Position numbers and translations under genes: made by a program. 64,000 nt of DNA from Roseburia sp. 499 (lineage in GTDB: Bacteria > Bacillota > Clostridia > Lachnospirales > Lachnospiraceae), in NCBI RefSeq assembly GCF_001940225.2, contig NZ_CP135164.1, positions 3,100,001-3,164,000 on the forward strand, read 5' to 3'. This document shows, piece by piece, positions 25,456-33,484 of this stretch. The stretch's first letter is position 1. Each line of letters opens with the position of its first letter. A model generated the notes under the pieces. It was not told where the DNA came from. It did no database searches and worked only from the letters and a program-made list of their open reading frames with translations.

Positions 25456-26292
25456 ATGTATACAGGAATTGTAATTGTTCCCAAAGCAACACTTTATGAA
25501 AATCCTACCAAAGAAACAGTCTCTGACGAATTGCTGTCCGGCTGGCTCGTTACTGTCGTGCAGGAACTGGGCAGATTCTTAAAAATCGTTACTGACTATG
25601 GCTATTCAGGTTGGCTGGAAAGACCTACAATATGCAAAATATCTCCGAAATCATTGAAACGCTGGCGGGAAGCTCCTACTGCAGCGCTTTTATGTAGAAA
25701 AGCAACCGACCTACTAAAAACGCCAAAGGTTCAGGCTCCTATTTTATCTACTCTTTTTATGGGTAGTCGGGTGATGCTATGCGGCAATGCATTAGATGGT
25801 TGGCAAAAAATACGAACGGCTGACGGATGCTGTGGCTATGTTCCAGCCATCTCGCTTTTATCCTCTACTTGTCAGGAACCTGGTTCCTTTGACTCCCAGC
25901 ATAATGATGAATGGAATATCCGCTCCTGTATTCTAAACTATGCCATGTCATTTTTAGGCACGCAGTATCGCTGGGGCGGAAAAACTGCCATGGGGCTCGA
26001 CTGTTCCGGCCTTACTTTTATGAGTTACTATATGTGCGGCATTGTGATTTATCGGGATGCGATAATAAAGGAAGGTTTTCCGGTACATGAAATTCCATTT
26101 TCCTCTATAAAACCTGCTGACCTGTTATATTTTCCCGGTCATGTGGCTCTTTATCTTGGAAATGGAAAGTATATTCACTGTACCGGAAACCTCAGTAGCT
26201 TTGGCTGTGTCATTAACAGCCTGCGCCCGGAAGATAATGATTACCGGGCTGATTTGGCAGAGAGTTTAGTGGCTGTGGGGAGTGTGTTTTAG
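25456..26292 (+). CDS. NlpC/P60 peptidase with two SH3-like domains, no signal peptide
   Basis: In this 278-residue protein, residues 1-60 and about 75-135 form SH3-like domains. The NlpC/P60 domain (about 150-278) has the catalytic Cys in L-D-C-S-G-L and His in P-G-H-V-A-L. Layout resembles YkfC, a γ-D-Glu-diamino-acid endopeptidase releasing L-Ala-D-Glu from muropeptides. The lack of an export signal and the adjacent M19 dipeptidase suggest cytosolic muropeptide recycling (inference). Its last four bases overlap the convergent small gene that follows. Confidence 0.88.
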   Translation: MYTGIVIVPKATLYENPTKETVSDELLSGWLVTVVQELGRFLKIVTDYGYSGWLERPTICKISPKSLKRWREAPTAALLCRKATDLLKTPKVQAPILSTLFMGSRVMLCGNALDGWQKIRTADGCCGYVPAISLLSSTCQEPGSFDSQHNDEWNIRSCILNYAMSFLGTQYRWGGKTAMGLDCSGLTFMSYYMCGIVIYRDAIIKEGFPVHEIPFSSIKPADLLYFPGHVALYLGNGKYIHCTGNLSSFGCVINSLRPEDNDYRADLAESLVAVGSVF

Positions 26293-26465
26293 TTTTCCGT
26301 TGTTTCTAAATTCTCCAACGCATACTCACACGCCTGAATTACAAATCCCGAAAAGGTTACATCATTTTCTTGTATCACATCATTGATTCTCTCTACCAAT
26401 GGCAGAGGGAATCTTATTGTTTTATTCTCTGTTTCTTTTTTATCTGATTTGATTTGAAACGCCAT
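26289..26465 (-). CDS. Small ribbon-helix-helix-like protein
   Basis: The 58-residue product has a Lys-rich start, then T-I-R-F-P-L-P-L-V-E-R-I (β-strand plus helix) and FSGFVIQACEYALENL (second helix). This is the pattern of Arc/CopG-type ribbon-helix-helix DNA-binding or antitoxin proteins. The ATG at 26465 lies 9 bases after AAGGAGG; a GTG upstream overlaps the ribosome site. It faces a promoter carrying four TGCAT repeats, which such dimers could bind. Assignment is by motif only. Confidence 0.65.
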   Translation of the reverse strand: MAFQIKSDKKETENKTIRFPLPLVERINDVIQENDVTFSGFVIQACEYALENLETTEN

Positions 26466-26517
26466 TTCCTGCACCTCCTTCTACCTTACAATACTAATTC
26501 TCATTTTCTTTGTTTTA

Positions 26518-26562
26518 TGCATTGCATATTGCATTGCATTTGTATTGCTTTCGTGGTAAAAT
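26518..26562 (+). promoter_or_regulatory. Promoter with TGCAT repeat array
   Basis: The decamer TGCATTGCAT occurs twice (26518-26527 and 26530-26539) separated by AT, giving four TGCAT units. The last unit supplies the -35 TTGCAT (26534-26539). TAAAAT at 26557-26562 is the -10 after 17 bases and is preceded by TGG. The divergent ribbon-helix-helix gene begins 53 bases away. Tandem short repeats over a -35 are typical targets of such regulators. Confidence 0.6.
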
Positions 26563-26592
26563 GCAGTTTAAAAAGACACGGAGGATAATTCA

Positions 26593-27075
26593 ATGTAAAA
26601 AACTTTACAAAATGGATTAAAAATAATTTGCAACATATTAGACAACGAACAAAAAGAAATTTTCCAATTATTAAATGCACGTCTTTCCCCTAATCAAAAA
26701 TCAACTCTTAAATGCAATACTTTACAACTAAGACAGGGTTGCAAGAATGCCTATGTGGATTACTCGGCTTATTTCTGGATAACTATTGCAGGTGCTCATT
26801 CCACCTATCGGATTACACTGTTTTATACTGATGCAAATACAGAAAACGGTAACTTCCGTACACAGCTTGGAAAAATCCAATTTTGGAAAGATATCCACTA
26901 TACCGACGAAGATTCTATCGGTTCCCCAAATTACAAATCCCCTGATGGTCATTGGTCACTTTATTCCGAAAACAGCCATGACCCTCATTTAAAAATTGAT
27001 GAAAATGGCTATTCTGCACAGGCAGTAATAGATAAATTTATGGCTTTCCTTAAGGAAAACAACGAAACCATATAG
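26593..27075 (+). pseudogene. Unknown gene A, interrupted at codon 2 (ATG-TAA)
   Basis: GGAGG sits 8 bases before ATG at 26593, but the next codon is TAA. The same frame then stays open for 159 codons (KTLQNGLKIICNILDNEQ...), ending at 27075. A single base change from AAA, CAA or GAA would explain the stop. The first usable in-frame alternative start is GTG at 26755, which would leave a 106-residue protein lacking the N-terminus. The predicted product is soluble with aromatic-rich strands; I recognise no family. It is the first gene after the TGCAT promoter, followed by unknown gene B. Confidence 0.55.
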
Positions 27076-27126
27076 AAACTCTACACTTTTTAATACAAAA
27101 GGCGATAAAAAAGGAGCACACAAATT

Positions 27127-27715
27127 ATGAAGGAAAAATTTAGGAACTTAAACAAGAAGCAACAAGTCTCAAATTGAAGCTATTGTATTATCAGAAGAGA
27201 TAAAAGAAAACAAAGACGAATTAAGCAAATTAAAAGAACAGTTAAATACTATTTTAACTAGTTTAAATGAAAATAAAGATAATATCGAGGAAGAACATTA
27301 CACTGAATTGACTGAAATGGTAAATAATAAAATTACTGAAATTGATACTTTAATTGCTGCTATCGAGCAAAAAGAAACGGAGGAATTAGCAAACGATGAC
27401 TTTGAAGTTCCAACTCTTCCTACACCTACAGAACCTTGGCCGGCATATTTGGAAGTAAGGTTCGGAGCTGATCCAGGAAAAGTAAATGGTATTGGCTGGT
27501 ATCATGGCTCTTTACATTATATTTGGACATGTACGGATACTATGACAGGTGAATATAGATGGTTCAATGATTCAATGCAGCCACCTGCTTTCTTATCTCA
27601 GAGTGAAATAAATACAATAAGAGATATTGTTTATAGTTATCCTGGACCAAGTGGTGAAGGAACTCCTGGAGAAGAAAGAACTATTGATTATTGGGTTTGG
27701 GGCGCAAATTATTAA
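27127..27715 (+). pseudogene. Unknown gene B, one-base frameshift at codon 14
   Basis: AAAGGAG precedes ATG at 27127. The frame reads MKEKFRNLNKKQQ then stops after three more codons. Removing one base (the G at 27166) joins it to a frame open to 27715, giving about 195 residues. Residues 1-95 form a Lys/Glu coiled coil; the rest is a Trp/Tyr-rich domain after a T-L-P-T-P-T-E-P-W-P linker. No ATG lies in the second frame before 27317. The family is not recognised. A clean terminator follows. It may be an inactivated gene, a recoding event or a sequencing error. Confidence 0.5.
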
Positions 27716-27721
27716 TATTTT

Positions 27722-27747
27722 AAAGAGGTCTTTGCGACCTCTTTTTT
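27722..27747 (+). terminator. Terminator after unknown gene B
   Basis: AAAGAGGTC and GACCTCTTT (9/9) flank a five-base loop, with TTT following. Confidence 0.9.
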
Positions 27748-27783
27748 CTCTAAAATTGCATTCCAAAATGACCTATTTTCCCA

Positions 27784-28614
27784 TTACTTCCAGTATTTCT
27801 TCACATAATCCTCAGCTTCCTCTTCACCTAGAGAAAACTTTTCTTTTATCTTTTGCAACGTATCCTCTTGTGAAATCTGTAGCTCACAAAATGATTCTAC
27901 TAATGCCTGTATTCCTTGTTCTTTCCCCTTTTCAATACCTATTTCAAGAATGTTCATCTGTATCGCCTCCCATTCTTCGGATTCCTTTACTTCCGACACA
28001 ATATTGTCAAGTTCTAAAATGCGCTTATCCTTTACTAGTATATTCGGATTCTCTAACGTTGTTTCTTTCATATATTGTAACAAACTTACCAATTCTTTGG
28101 AACCCTTTTTACTGGACATATTCAAGAAAATCTTGGTAGTTCCATCTTCCAAGTGCAATCCTTCCACTTCTTCACACTGCTCTGTAAATGTATATTTTGC
28201 CAAATCCTTCTTAAAAATATCCTCTTGGGTAATAAAAATAATTACAGTAGACGGTAACTCTTTGTATTTTGTTTCTTTCCCCGATTTTAATATCGGCGTA
28301 TCCAACATCCCCTGATAATAGCGAGAACGTTTAGGAATATTATCACTGCTGCTATCATTTTGCATTTCCATATTAAATTGCCGATTATTTTTGTCCTTTG
28401 CCCAGGCATCCAGGCGAATAGCTCGTTTCCCTGAACGATTCAGTATCACCTGCTCCACCTTTACTTCTTCCAGTTCCAGATTTTCTTCCTCCAGAATAAT
28501 ACTGAGTGTACATTCATACGCACGCTTGTTCTTCATGACAGATAGAAACAAAGCAAAATCACTCAGATTAAACTGATACTCTGTTGGAAATACATTTTTT
28601 GTGTCTTTCTCCAT
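27784..28614 (-). CDS. Rpn family recombination-promoting nuclease/putative transposase
   Basis: The 276-residue PD-(D/E)XK nuclease-like protein shows an N-terminal DFALFLSVMKNKRAYECTLS region and the core R-L-D-A-W-A ... F-N-M-E-M-Q with Asp and E-x-Q catalytic positions. A charged helical C-terminus (about 210-276) ends EDYVKKYWK. Rpn proteins stimulate recombination in E. coli and are often multicopy in Lachnospiraceae. No inverted repeats or target duplications are seen, so it is not an intact insertion sequence. It lies at the edge of the accessory patch. Confidence 0.88.
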   Translation of the reverse strand: MEKDTKNVFPTEYQFNLSDFALFLSVMKNKRAYECTLSIILEEENLELEEVKVEQVILNRSGKRAIRLDAWAKDKNNRQFNMEMQNDSSSDNIPKRSRYYQGMLDTPILKSGKETKYKELPSTVIIFITQEDIFKKDLAKYTFTEQCEEVEGLHLEDGTTKIFLNMSSKKGSKELVSLLQYMKETTLENPNILVKDKRILELDNIVSEVKESEEWEAIQMNILEIGIEKGKEQGIQALVESFCELQISQEDTLQKIKEKFSLGEEEAEDYVKKYWK

Positions 28615-28718
28615 AGATTGTCCTCCTGATATAAAATTTGAATTGTGATAAATATGAAATTTGCGGGATATTACCGCTTTGACAAGCCATTGCTTGCTAG
28701 AAATGAATTTCTTATGTA

Positions 28719-28748
28719 AAAAGCATTACCAATAACGGTAATGCTTTT
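28719..28748 (-). terminator. Terminator after the initiator tRNA
   Basis: AAAAGCATTACC and GGTAATGCTTTT (12/12) flank a six-base loop, and the U tract falls on the minus strand five bases beyond the tRNA 3' end. Confidence 0.85.
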
Positions 28749-28752
28749 CGAG

Positions 28753-28826
28753 TTGCGGGGACAGGATTTGAACCTGTGACCTTCGGGTTATGAGCCCGAC
28801 GAGCTTCCAGACTGCTCCACCCCGCG
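28753..28826 (-). tRNA. Initiator tRNA-Met (CAT)
   Basis: This is a 74-nt cloverleaf with a CAT anticodon. Initiator features are present: an unpaired C1-A72 at the acceptor end, three G-C pairs at the base of the anticodon stem (GGG/CCC), and GGTTCAAATCC in the T arm. CCA is not encoded. The promoter (28839-28867) is perfect consensus and the terminator is immediate, so it is a stand-alone unit. Confidence 0.95.
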
Positions 28827-28838
28827 TCAACGTTACAT

Positions 28839-28867
28839 ATTATAGTCCTTTTTTCTTCTTTTGTCAA
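28839..28867 (-). promoter_or_regulatory. Promoter of the initiator tRNA
   Basis: TTGACA and TATAAT are 17 bases apart on the minus strand, ending 12 bases before the tRNA 5' end. This is exact consensus, as expected for stable RNA. Confidence 0.9.
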
Positions 28868-28942
28868 ATTTTGGTTTTTTCTTTTCAATTTTCCTTTCTT
28901 CTTTACTAAGTATATGCCATTTTAGCCGGATTATTCATAATA

Positions 28943-30355
28943 TTATAAATGTTTTTTCTTCTCAAAGAATTCTTTCGTTTCCTTCACTACCACTCCACTC
29001 AATGCAAAAATAGCAATCATATTAGGTAACGCCATCATTCCGTTAAAAATATCCGCTAACGTCCACACTGCTTTTATAGTCATATAAGGTCCAATAAATA
29101 CTGCCAGAATATATAACCACCTGAATACTCCTACAACCTTTTTCCTTCCTCCTGACAGATACTCCAGACACCGTTCGGAATAATAATCCCATCCTAAAAT
29201 AGTAGTAAATGCAAAAAAGACAAGACATAGCATCAATAGGAAAGACGCAACTTCTGCCGGTATAGGCAATCCCTTTCCAAATGCATATGCAGTTACTTCC
29301 ACTCCTTCTAACCCATCTACTTTCCAAGCTCCGGTAAGTACAATAGCAAGTCCGGTCATAGTACAGATTAATATGGTATCAATAAAAGTTCCTGTCATAG
29401 ATACCAAGCCCTGACGCACCGGTTCTTTCGTCTGTGCTGCTGCAGCTGCAATCGGTGCTGAACCAAGCCCTGCTTCGTTAGAAAAGATTCCTCTGGCAAC
29501 TCCCTTTTGCATTGCAACAAATATACTTCCCACAATACCGCCCGTCACTGCTGATGGTTGAAATGCTCCCTTTACAACAGTCACGATTGCCTGTGGTATT
29601 TCCCTAATATTACAAATAATCAATGTTACACAAAATAGAATATAAATCACTGCCATAAATGGAACAACAACCTGTGACACACTGGCAATACGCTTAATTC
29701 CCCCAATTAATATCAAAGCTACGAAAATACTTAATACCAGTGAAGCAATTACTACGGTCCAGGAATATGTTCCAATCCCCGGAATCGTAACTGTCCACAA
29801 CTGATTCGGATCAAAAACATTATTAACTGCCGAAGAAATACCATTAACCTGCGAAAAAGTTCCAATTCCTAATAATCCTACGCAAACGCCAAAAAAAGCA
29901 AATATCTTTGCCAACCACTTCCATTTTACTCCCATTCCACGTTCTATATAATAGAAAGGACCTCCCAAAACATGATTTTCTTCATCTACCACACGATATT
30001 TTACAGCCAACAAACCTTCTGCATATTTTGTGGCCATTCCAAAAAGCGCCGCTACTTCCATCCAAAAAAGAGCTCCCGGACCGCCTGCGGCAATAGCCGT
30101 TGCCACACCCACGATATTTCCGGTTCCGATTGTAGCTGACAACGCTGTACACAAAGCACCAAAAGAGCTGACTTCCCCGTCACCTTCTTCTTCATTTTTT
30201 ATCATCCATTTCAGCGCCAACGGAAGTCGTCGTATCTGCAATACTCCCAAACGCACCGTAAGCATAATGCCTCCAACTAGTATTAATACCATAAGGGGCA
30301 CGCCCCAAACAAAATTATCTACTATTCCTAATATCTCATTGATTGTATTCCACAT
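28943..30355 (-). CDS. Alanine/glycine:cation symporter (AGCS family)
   Basis: This 470-residue protein has about ten to eleven membrane helices. Family signatures are visible, including S-A-T-I-G-T-G-N-I-V-G-V-A-T-A-I-A-A-G-G-P-G and the GIFSNEAGLGSAP motif. It imports D- or L-alanine or glycine with Na+ or H+. The ATG at 30355 (MWNTINEIL) fits the family start; the ribosome site is weak (GGCGG). It is transcribed divergently from the PLP decarboxylase gene, with an inverted repeat in its promoter spacer. Confidence 0.92.
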   Translation of the reverse strand: MWNTINEILGIVDNFVWGVPLMVLILVGGIMLTVRLGVLQIRRLPLALKWMIKNEEEGDGEVSSFGALCTALSATIGTGNIVGVATAIAAGGPGALFWMEVAALFGMATKYAEGLLAVKYRVVDEENHVLGGPFYYIERGMGVKWKWLAKIFAFFGVCVGLLGIGTFSQVNGISSAVNNVFDPNQLWTVTIPGIGTYSWTVVIASLVLSIFVALILIGGIKRIASVSQVVVPFMAVIYILFCVTLIICNIREIPQAIVTVVKGAFQPSAVTGGIVGSIFVAMQKGVARGIFSNEAGLGSAPIAAAAAQTKEPVRQGLVSMTGTFIDTILICTMTGLAIVLTGAWKVDGLEGVEVTAYAFGKGLPIPAEVASFLLMLCLVFFAFTTILGWDYYSERCLEYLSGGRKKVVGVFRWLYILAVFIGPYMTIKAVWTLADIFNGMMALPNMIAIFALSGVVVKETKEFFEKKKHL

Positions 30356-30389
30356 ATCCGCCGCCCCGTTTCCTTCGTAAATATGGGAT

Positions 30390-30418
30390 AAAATACCATA
30401 TTTTATGGTAAAAGTCAA
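30390..30418 (-). promoter_or_regulatory. Promoter of the symporter gene with embedded palindrome
   Basis: TTGACT and TATTTT are 17 bases apart on the minus strand. A perfect inverted repeat, TACCATA-TTT-TATGGTA (30394-30410), fills the spacer and could bind a repressor. Confidence 0.5.
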
Positions 30419-30424
30419 TTTTGT

Positions 30425-30453
30425 ATGACATTGTTTCTAACTCGTGATATAAT
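30425..30453 (+). promoter_or_regulatory. Promoter of the decarboxylase gene
   Basis: ATGACA and TATAAT are 17 bases apart, with a TGA extended -10. It lies back to back with the symporter promoter. Confidence 0.6.
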
Positions 30454-30490
30454 GAGCGCAAGCAATGACCGAACATTGAAAGGAACCATC

Positions 30491-31948
30491 ATGAATCATA
30501 ACTTTGAACAAGACATTTACTTAGATAAAAAATTAGCAACCCTTGAGAACTCAGATTACTACCCGTTTCATATGCCGGGACACAAACGGCAAAGCATTGA
30601 TTTTCCCAATCCCTACAAAATTGACATTACGGAAATTGACAGTTTTGACAATCTCCATCACGCAGAAGGAATCTTACAGGAGGCCCAGAAACGTGCTTCT
30701 GACCTCTATCATACAAAGGAAACCTTTTACCTGATTAACGGAAGTACCTGCGGTATTCTAAGTGCTATCAGCGCTGCCTTACCAAGAGGTGGTACTCTTC
30801 TTATGGGAAGAAACTGCCACAAGGCAGCATATCACGCCGCTTTTCTGCGTCAGCTAAAAACCATTTACCTAATGCCTGCCATGACGGATTTTGGTATTAT
30901 GGGCTCTATTCGCCCTCAGGACATTGCTGATGCATTAGAAAAAAATCCGGATATTCATGGAGTATTTCTTACCTCACCTACCTATGATGGTGTGGTATCC
31001 GATATCCGTACCATTGCAGAAATTGTGCATGCACATAACCTCCCTCTGATTGTAGACGAGGCACACGGTGCTCACTTTAGATTCGCTGAGGAATTTCCTA
31101 TCTCTGCACTAGAATGTGGTGCAGACATTGTTATCCACAGTGTACACAAAACGTTACCTTGTTTTACACAAACAGCACTGCTGCATGTGAATTCCGACCG
31201 TGTTCCCTTAAACTCTATCAAAAGTTTTCTAGGAATCTATGAAACAAGTTCTCCGTCTTATTTACTAATGGCTTCGATAGAACAGGGACTTCGCACTATG
31301 GCAGAACAGGGCGCCGAACTTATGGGAAACTTTACCCGATTACTGACAGACTTTTATACTCAGGGAAAAAAACTAAAGCACCTTTCTGTCTTTACCAGTG
31401 ACTTTTGTAATCAGAATACTTGCTTTGACTGGGATTTTTCTAAAATTTTGATTTCTACTGAAAACACCAACTTAAATGGGCAGAAACTTTATGACATATT
31501 AAGAGAAAAATATCATATACAGTTGGAAATGGCTTCCGGTCATTATGTGACCGCTCTTACCAGCGTTATGGATACTGCCGAGGGATTTGAACGATTGATT
31601 GAGGCTTTGTTGGAAATTGACCGTGATATTGACTGTAACAGTAACGGAAAAACTTCATCAGAGAACGCTGTCCTGACTTGTCAAGAACTCTATCGTATTC
31701 CTCTGCAAAAGCTTACTCTAAATGATGCTATAGAAAAAGCCTACGACACCATTTTGCTAAAAGATGCCGCAGGCTGTATCAGCCGGGAATATATTTATCT
31801 GTATCCTCCGGGAATTCCACTCATCACTCCCGGTGAGATTATTACTACAGAACTTATTGAAAATATAGCGTTATGCAAAATGCAAGGATTGTCTGTAGAA
31901 GGACTAGCCGATATGCAAGGTGAAAAAATTCAGGTGGTAAGAGATTAG
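30491..31948 (+). CDS. Orn/Lys/Arg decarboxylase family PLP enzyme
   Basis: The 485-residue fold-type I PLP enzyme shows P-F-H-M-P-G-H-K at the N-terminus, the cofactor Asp in I-V-D-E-A-H-G-A-H-F, and the Schiff-base Lys in V-I-H-S-V-H-K-T-L-P. It is close in size to the short YaaO/SpeA-type members that decarboxylate arginine, lysine or ornithine to polyamine precursors. The substrate cannot be fixed from sequence. The ATG at 30491 follows AAAGGA. It converges with cbiO, overlapping its end by 4 bases. Confidence 0.88.
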   Translation: MNHNFEQDIYLDKKLATLENSDYYPFHMPGHKRQSIDFPNPYKIDITEIDSFDNLHHAEGILQEAQKRASDLYHTKETFYLINGSTCGILSAISAALPRGGTLLMGRNCHKAAYHAAFLRQLKTIYLMPAMTDFGIMGSIRPQDIADALEKNPDIHGVFLTSPTYDGVVSDIRTIAEIVHAHNLPLIVDEAHGAHFRFAEEFPISALECGADIVIHSVHKTLPCFTQTALLHVNSDRVPLNSIKSFLGIYETSSPSYLLMASIEQGLRTMAEQGAELMGNFTRLLTDFYTQGKKLKHLSVFTSDFCNQNTCFDWDFSKILISTENTNLNGQKLYDILREKYHIQLEMASGHYVTALTSVMDTAEGFERLIEALLEIDRDIDCNSNGKTSSENAVLTCQELYRIPLQKLTLNDAIEKAYDTILLKDAAGCISREYIYLYPPGIPLITPGEIITTELIENIALCKMQGLSVEGLADMQGEKIQVVRD

Positions 31949-32679
31949 CGCCGCTGCATCCCCAGCGGCAGCTCCAACCCATTTTCTTCCAACAATTTTT
32001 GATTTGACAATATCTCTTCTGTCTTTCCATCTGCTACAATTTTTCCATCTGCCAACAGGATGGTCCTCTCACAGGTATCCAATATCATATCCAAATCATG
32101 ACTTGTAATGATTTTCAAATGAGAAAATTCATTCAAAATCCGAATTAGATTTCGTCTATTTCTTGGGTCTAATGCAATAGACGGTTCATCCATCAAAATA
32201 ATATCCGGGGTCATGGAAAGAACCGTTGCAATGGACACCAGCTTTTTCTCTCCTCCGGACAACTTATAAATCTGCCGTTCCTTCAAATGTTCAATATGAA
32301 TCCGGGAAAGTGCATGCTCCACTCTTCGCTGAACTTCCTCTTCCGGCAACCCATAGTTACGAGGCGCAAAGGCAATATCTTCATAAGCCGTTGACATAAA
32401 TAACTGGCTATCCGAATCTTGAAATACATACCCGATTTTTTCCCGCACCTTTGCCAATGTTTCCTTCTGAACCGGAATCTCTTCTACCCGAATACTTCCA
32501 TCATATCCTGTATTTAATCCTACCAGCAATTTTAATAAGGTAGATTTTCCAGCACCATTGGCACCAATGAGTCCGATAGATTCCTGCTCCGTTGCTGTAA
32601 ATGTGATATTTTCTAATATGTTTTTCCCTTTTTCATATCCAAAGGAAACACCTTCTAATTCTACTTTAATATGACTCAT
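31945..32679 (-). CDS. cbiO: Energy-coupling factor ABC ATPase CbiO
   Basis: The 244-residue ATPase has Walker A G-A-N-G-A-G-K-S-T, signature L-S-G-G-E-K-K, Walker B I-I-L-M-D-E-P-S-I-A-L-D and switch T-S-H-D-L-D. It energises the CbiMQ membrane complex for Co2+ or Ni2+ uptake. It is third in the cbiM-cbiQ-cbiO operon, one base after cbiQ. Only one ATPase gene is present, so it likely works as a homodimer. Confidence 0.93.
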   Translation of the reverse strand: MSHIKVELEGVSFGYEKGKNILENITFTATEQESIGLIGANGAGKSTLLKLLVGLNTGYDGSIRVEEIPVQKETLAKVREKIGYVFQDSDSQLFMSTAYEDIAFAPRNYGLPEEEVQRRVEHALSRIHIEHLKERQIYKLSGGEKKLVSIATVLSMTPDIILMDEPSIALDPRNRRNLIRILNEFSHLKIITSHDLDMILDTCERTILLADGKIVADGKTEEILSNQKLLEENGLELPLGMQRR

Positions 32680-32680
32680 C

Positions 32681-33484
32681 TTAGCCAGTCACCATCCTTC
32701 CTACTACTGTCATCACCGGTACTACCCGAAGAAAACTTAAAATTATCAACCATATAATCAGATACAAGTAGTCTTTTCCACATGCCTTCCTTCTACCCGG
32801 ATAATAAAATTCTCCTTGATACCCTCGCAAACACATACTCTCATATATCTCTCCGGCGCGGTCCATGCTGCGTAGCAGAAGCTGTCCTGCCAAGGAGCCC
32901 CATACCTTATAGTGAACTCCCTTCTGATTCGGTGCCCGTAAGGAATATGCCTGAGTCATGCGATTTACTTCACCCAGTAAAACCGTGATATAGCGGTAGG
33001 TCAAAAGTATCTGCGTTACCAGAATTGCAGGAATATGTAATAGCCGCATGGCATAACAAATTTTCTCAATGTTGGTAGTAGCTATGAGAATATAAGAGGC
33101 CAATACACTGAAAATCCCCTTCATCATCAGGGTAATCATAGATATCATTCCTGTGGTGACGGTAAAAGCCCCTACCTCAAAGAGTGGTGTCTTATCAAAA
33201 AACGGATTAAAAATTCCCACAAAGCACACTAACGGCAGAATAATTCTAAGCCGTTTGAGACTATCCCGAAAAGATAGTTCCGTTATGTTAAATAAAACAA
33301 TTGGATAAATCACCATTCCCGCAAGCCCGATGATGTTATATTTATCAAAGGATACTACCAGCACGATATAATAAATCGTAAGAACGAATTTAACCAGTGG
33401 ATGAACTCGGTTCACCCACTGGTCTCTTTCCGCTAGTTGATCCATCGTATGAATTTCATAAATTGCACTGTCTATTTTACTCAT
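32681..33484 (-). CDS. cbiQ: Energy-coupling factor transmembrane protein CbiQ
   Basis: The 267-residue T component has about five to six membrane helices and the coupling-helix arginine-rich motifs, visible as S-M-D-R-A-G-E-I-Y-E-S-M-C-L-R-G-Y. It transmits ATPase movement to CbiM. The ATG at 33484 overlaps the end of cbiM by four bases (ATGA) and follows GAGAAAGG. The frame extends further upstream but inside cbiM. Confidence 0.92.
   Translation of the reverse strand: MSKIDSAIYEIHTMDQLAERDQWVNRVHPLVKFVLTIYYIVLVVSFDKYNIIGLAGMVIYPIVLFNITELSFRDSLKRLRIILPLVCFVGIFNPFFDKTPLFEVGAFTVTTGMISMITLMMKGIFSVLASYILIATTNIEKICYAMRLLHIPAILVTQILLTYRYITVLLGEVNRMTQAYSLRAPNQKGVHYKVWGSLAGQLLLRSMDRAGEIYESMCLRGYQGEFYYPGRRKACGKDYLYLIIWLIILSFLRVVPVMTVVGRMVTG

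Noticed and set aside
27784..28614. Intact insertion sequence
   Set aside because: Rpn-type nuclease genes are not flanked by terminal inverted repeats or target duplications here.
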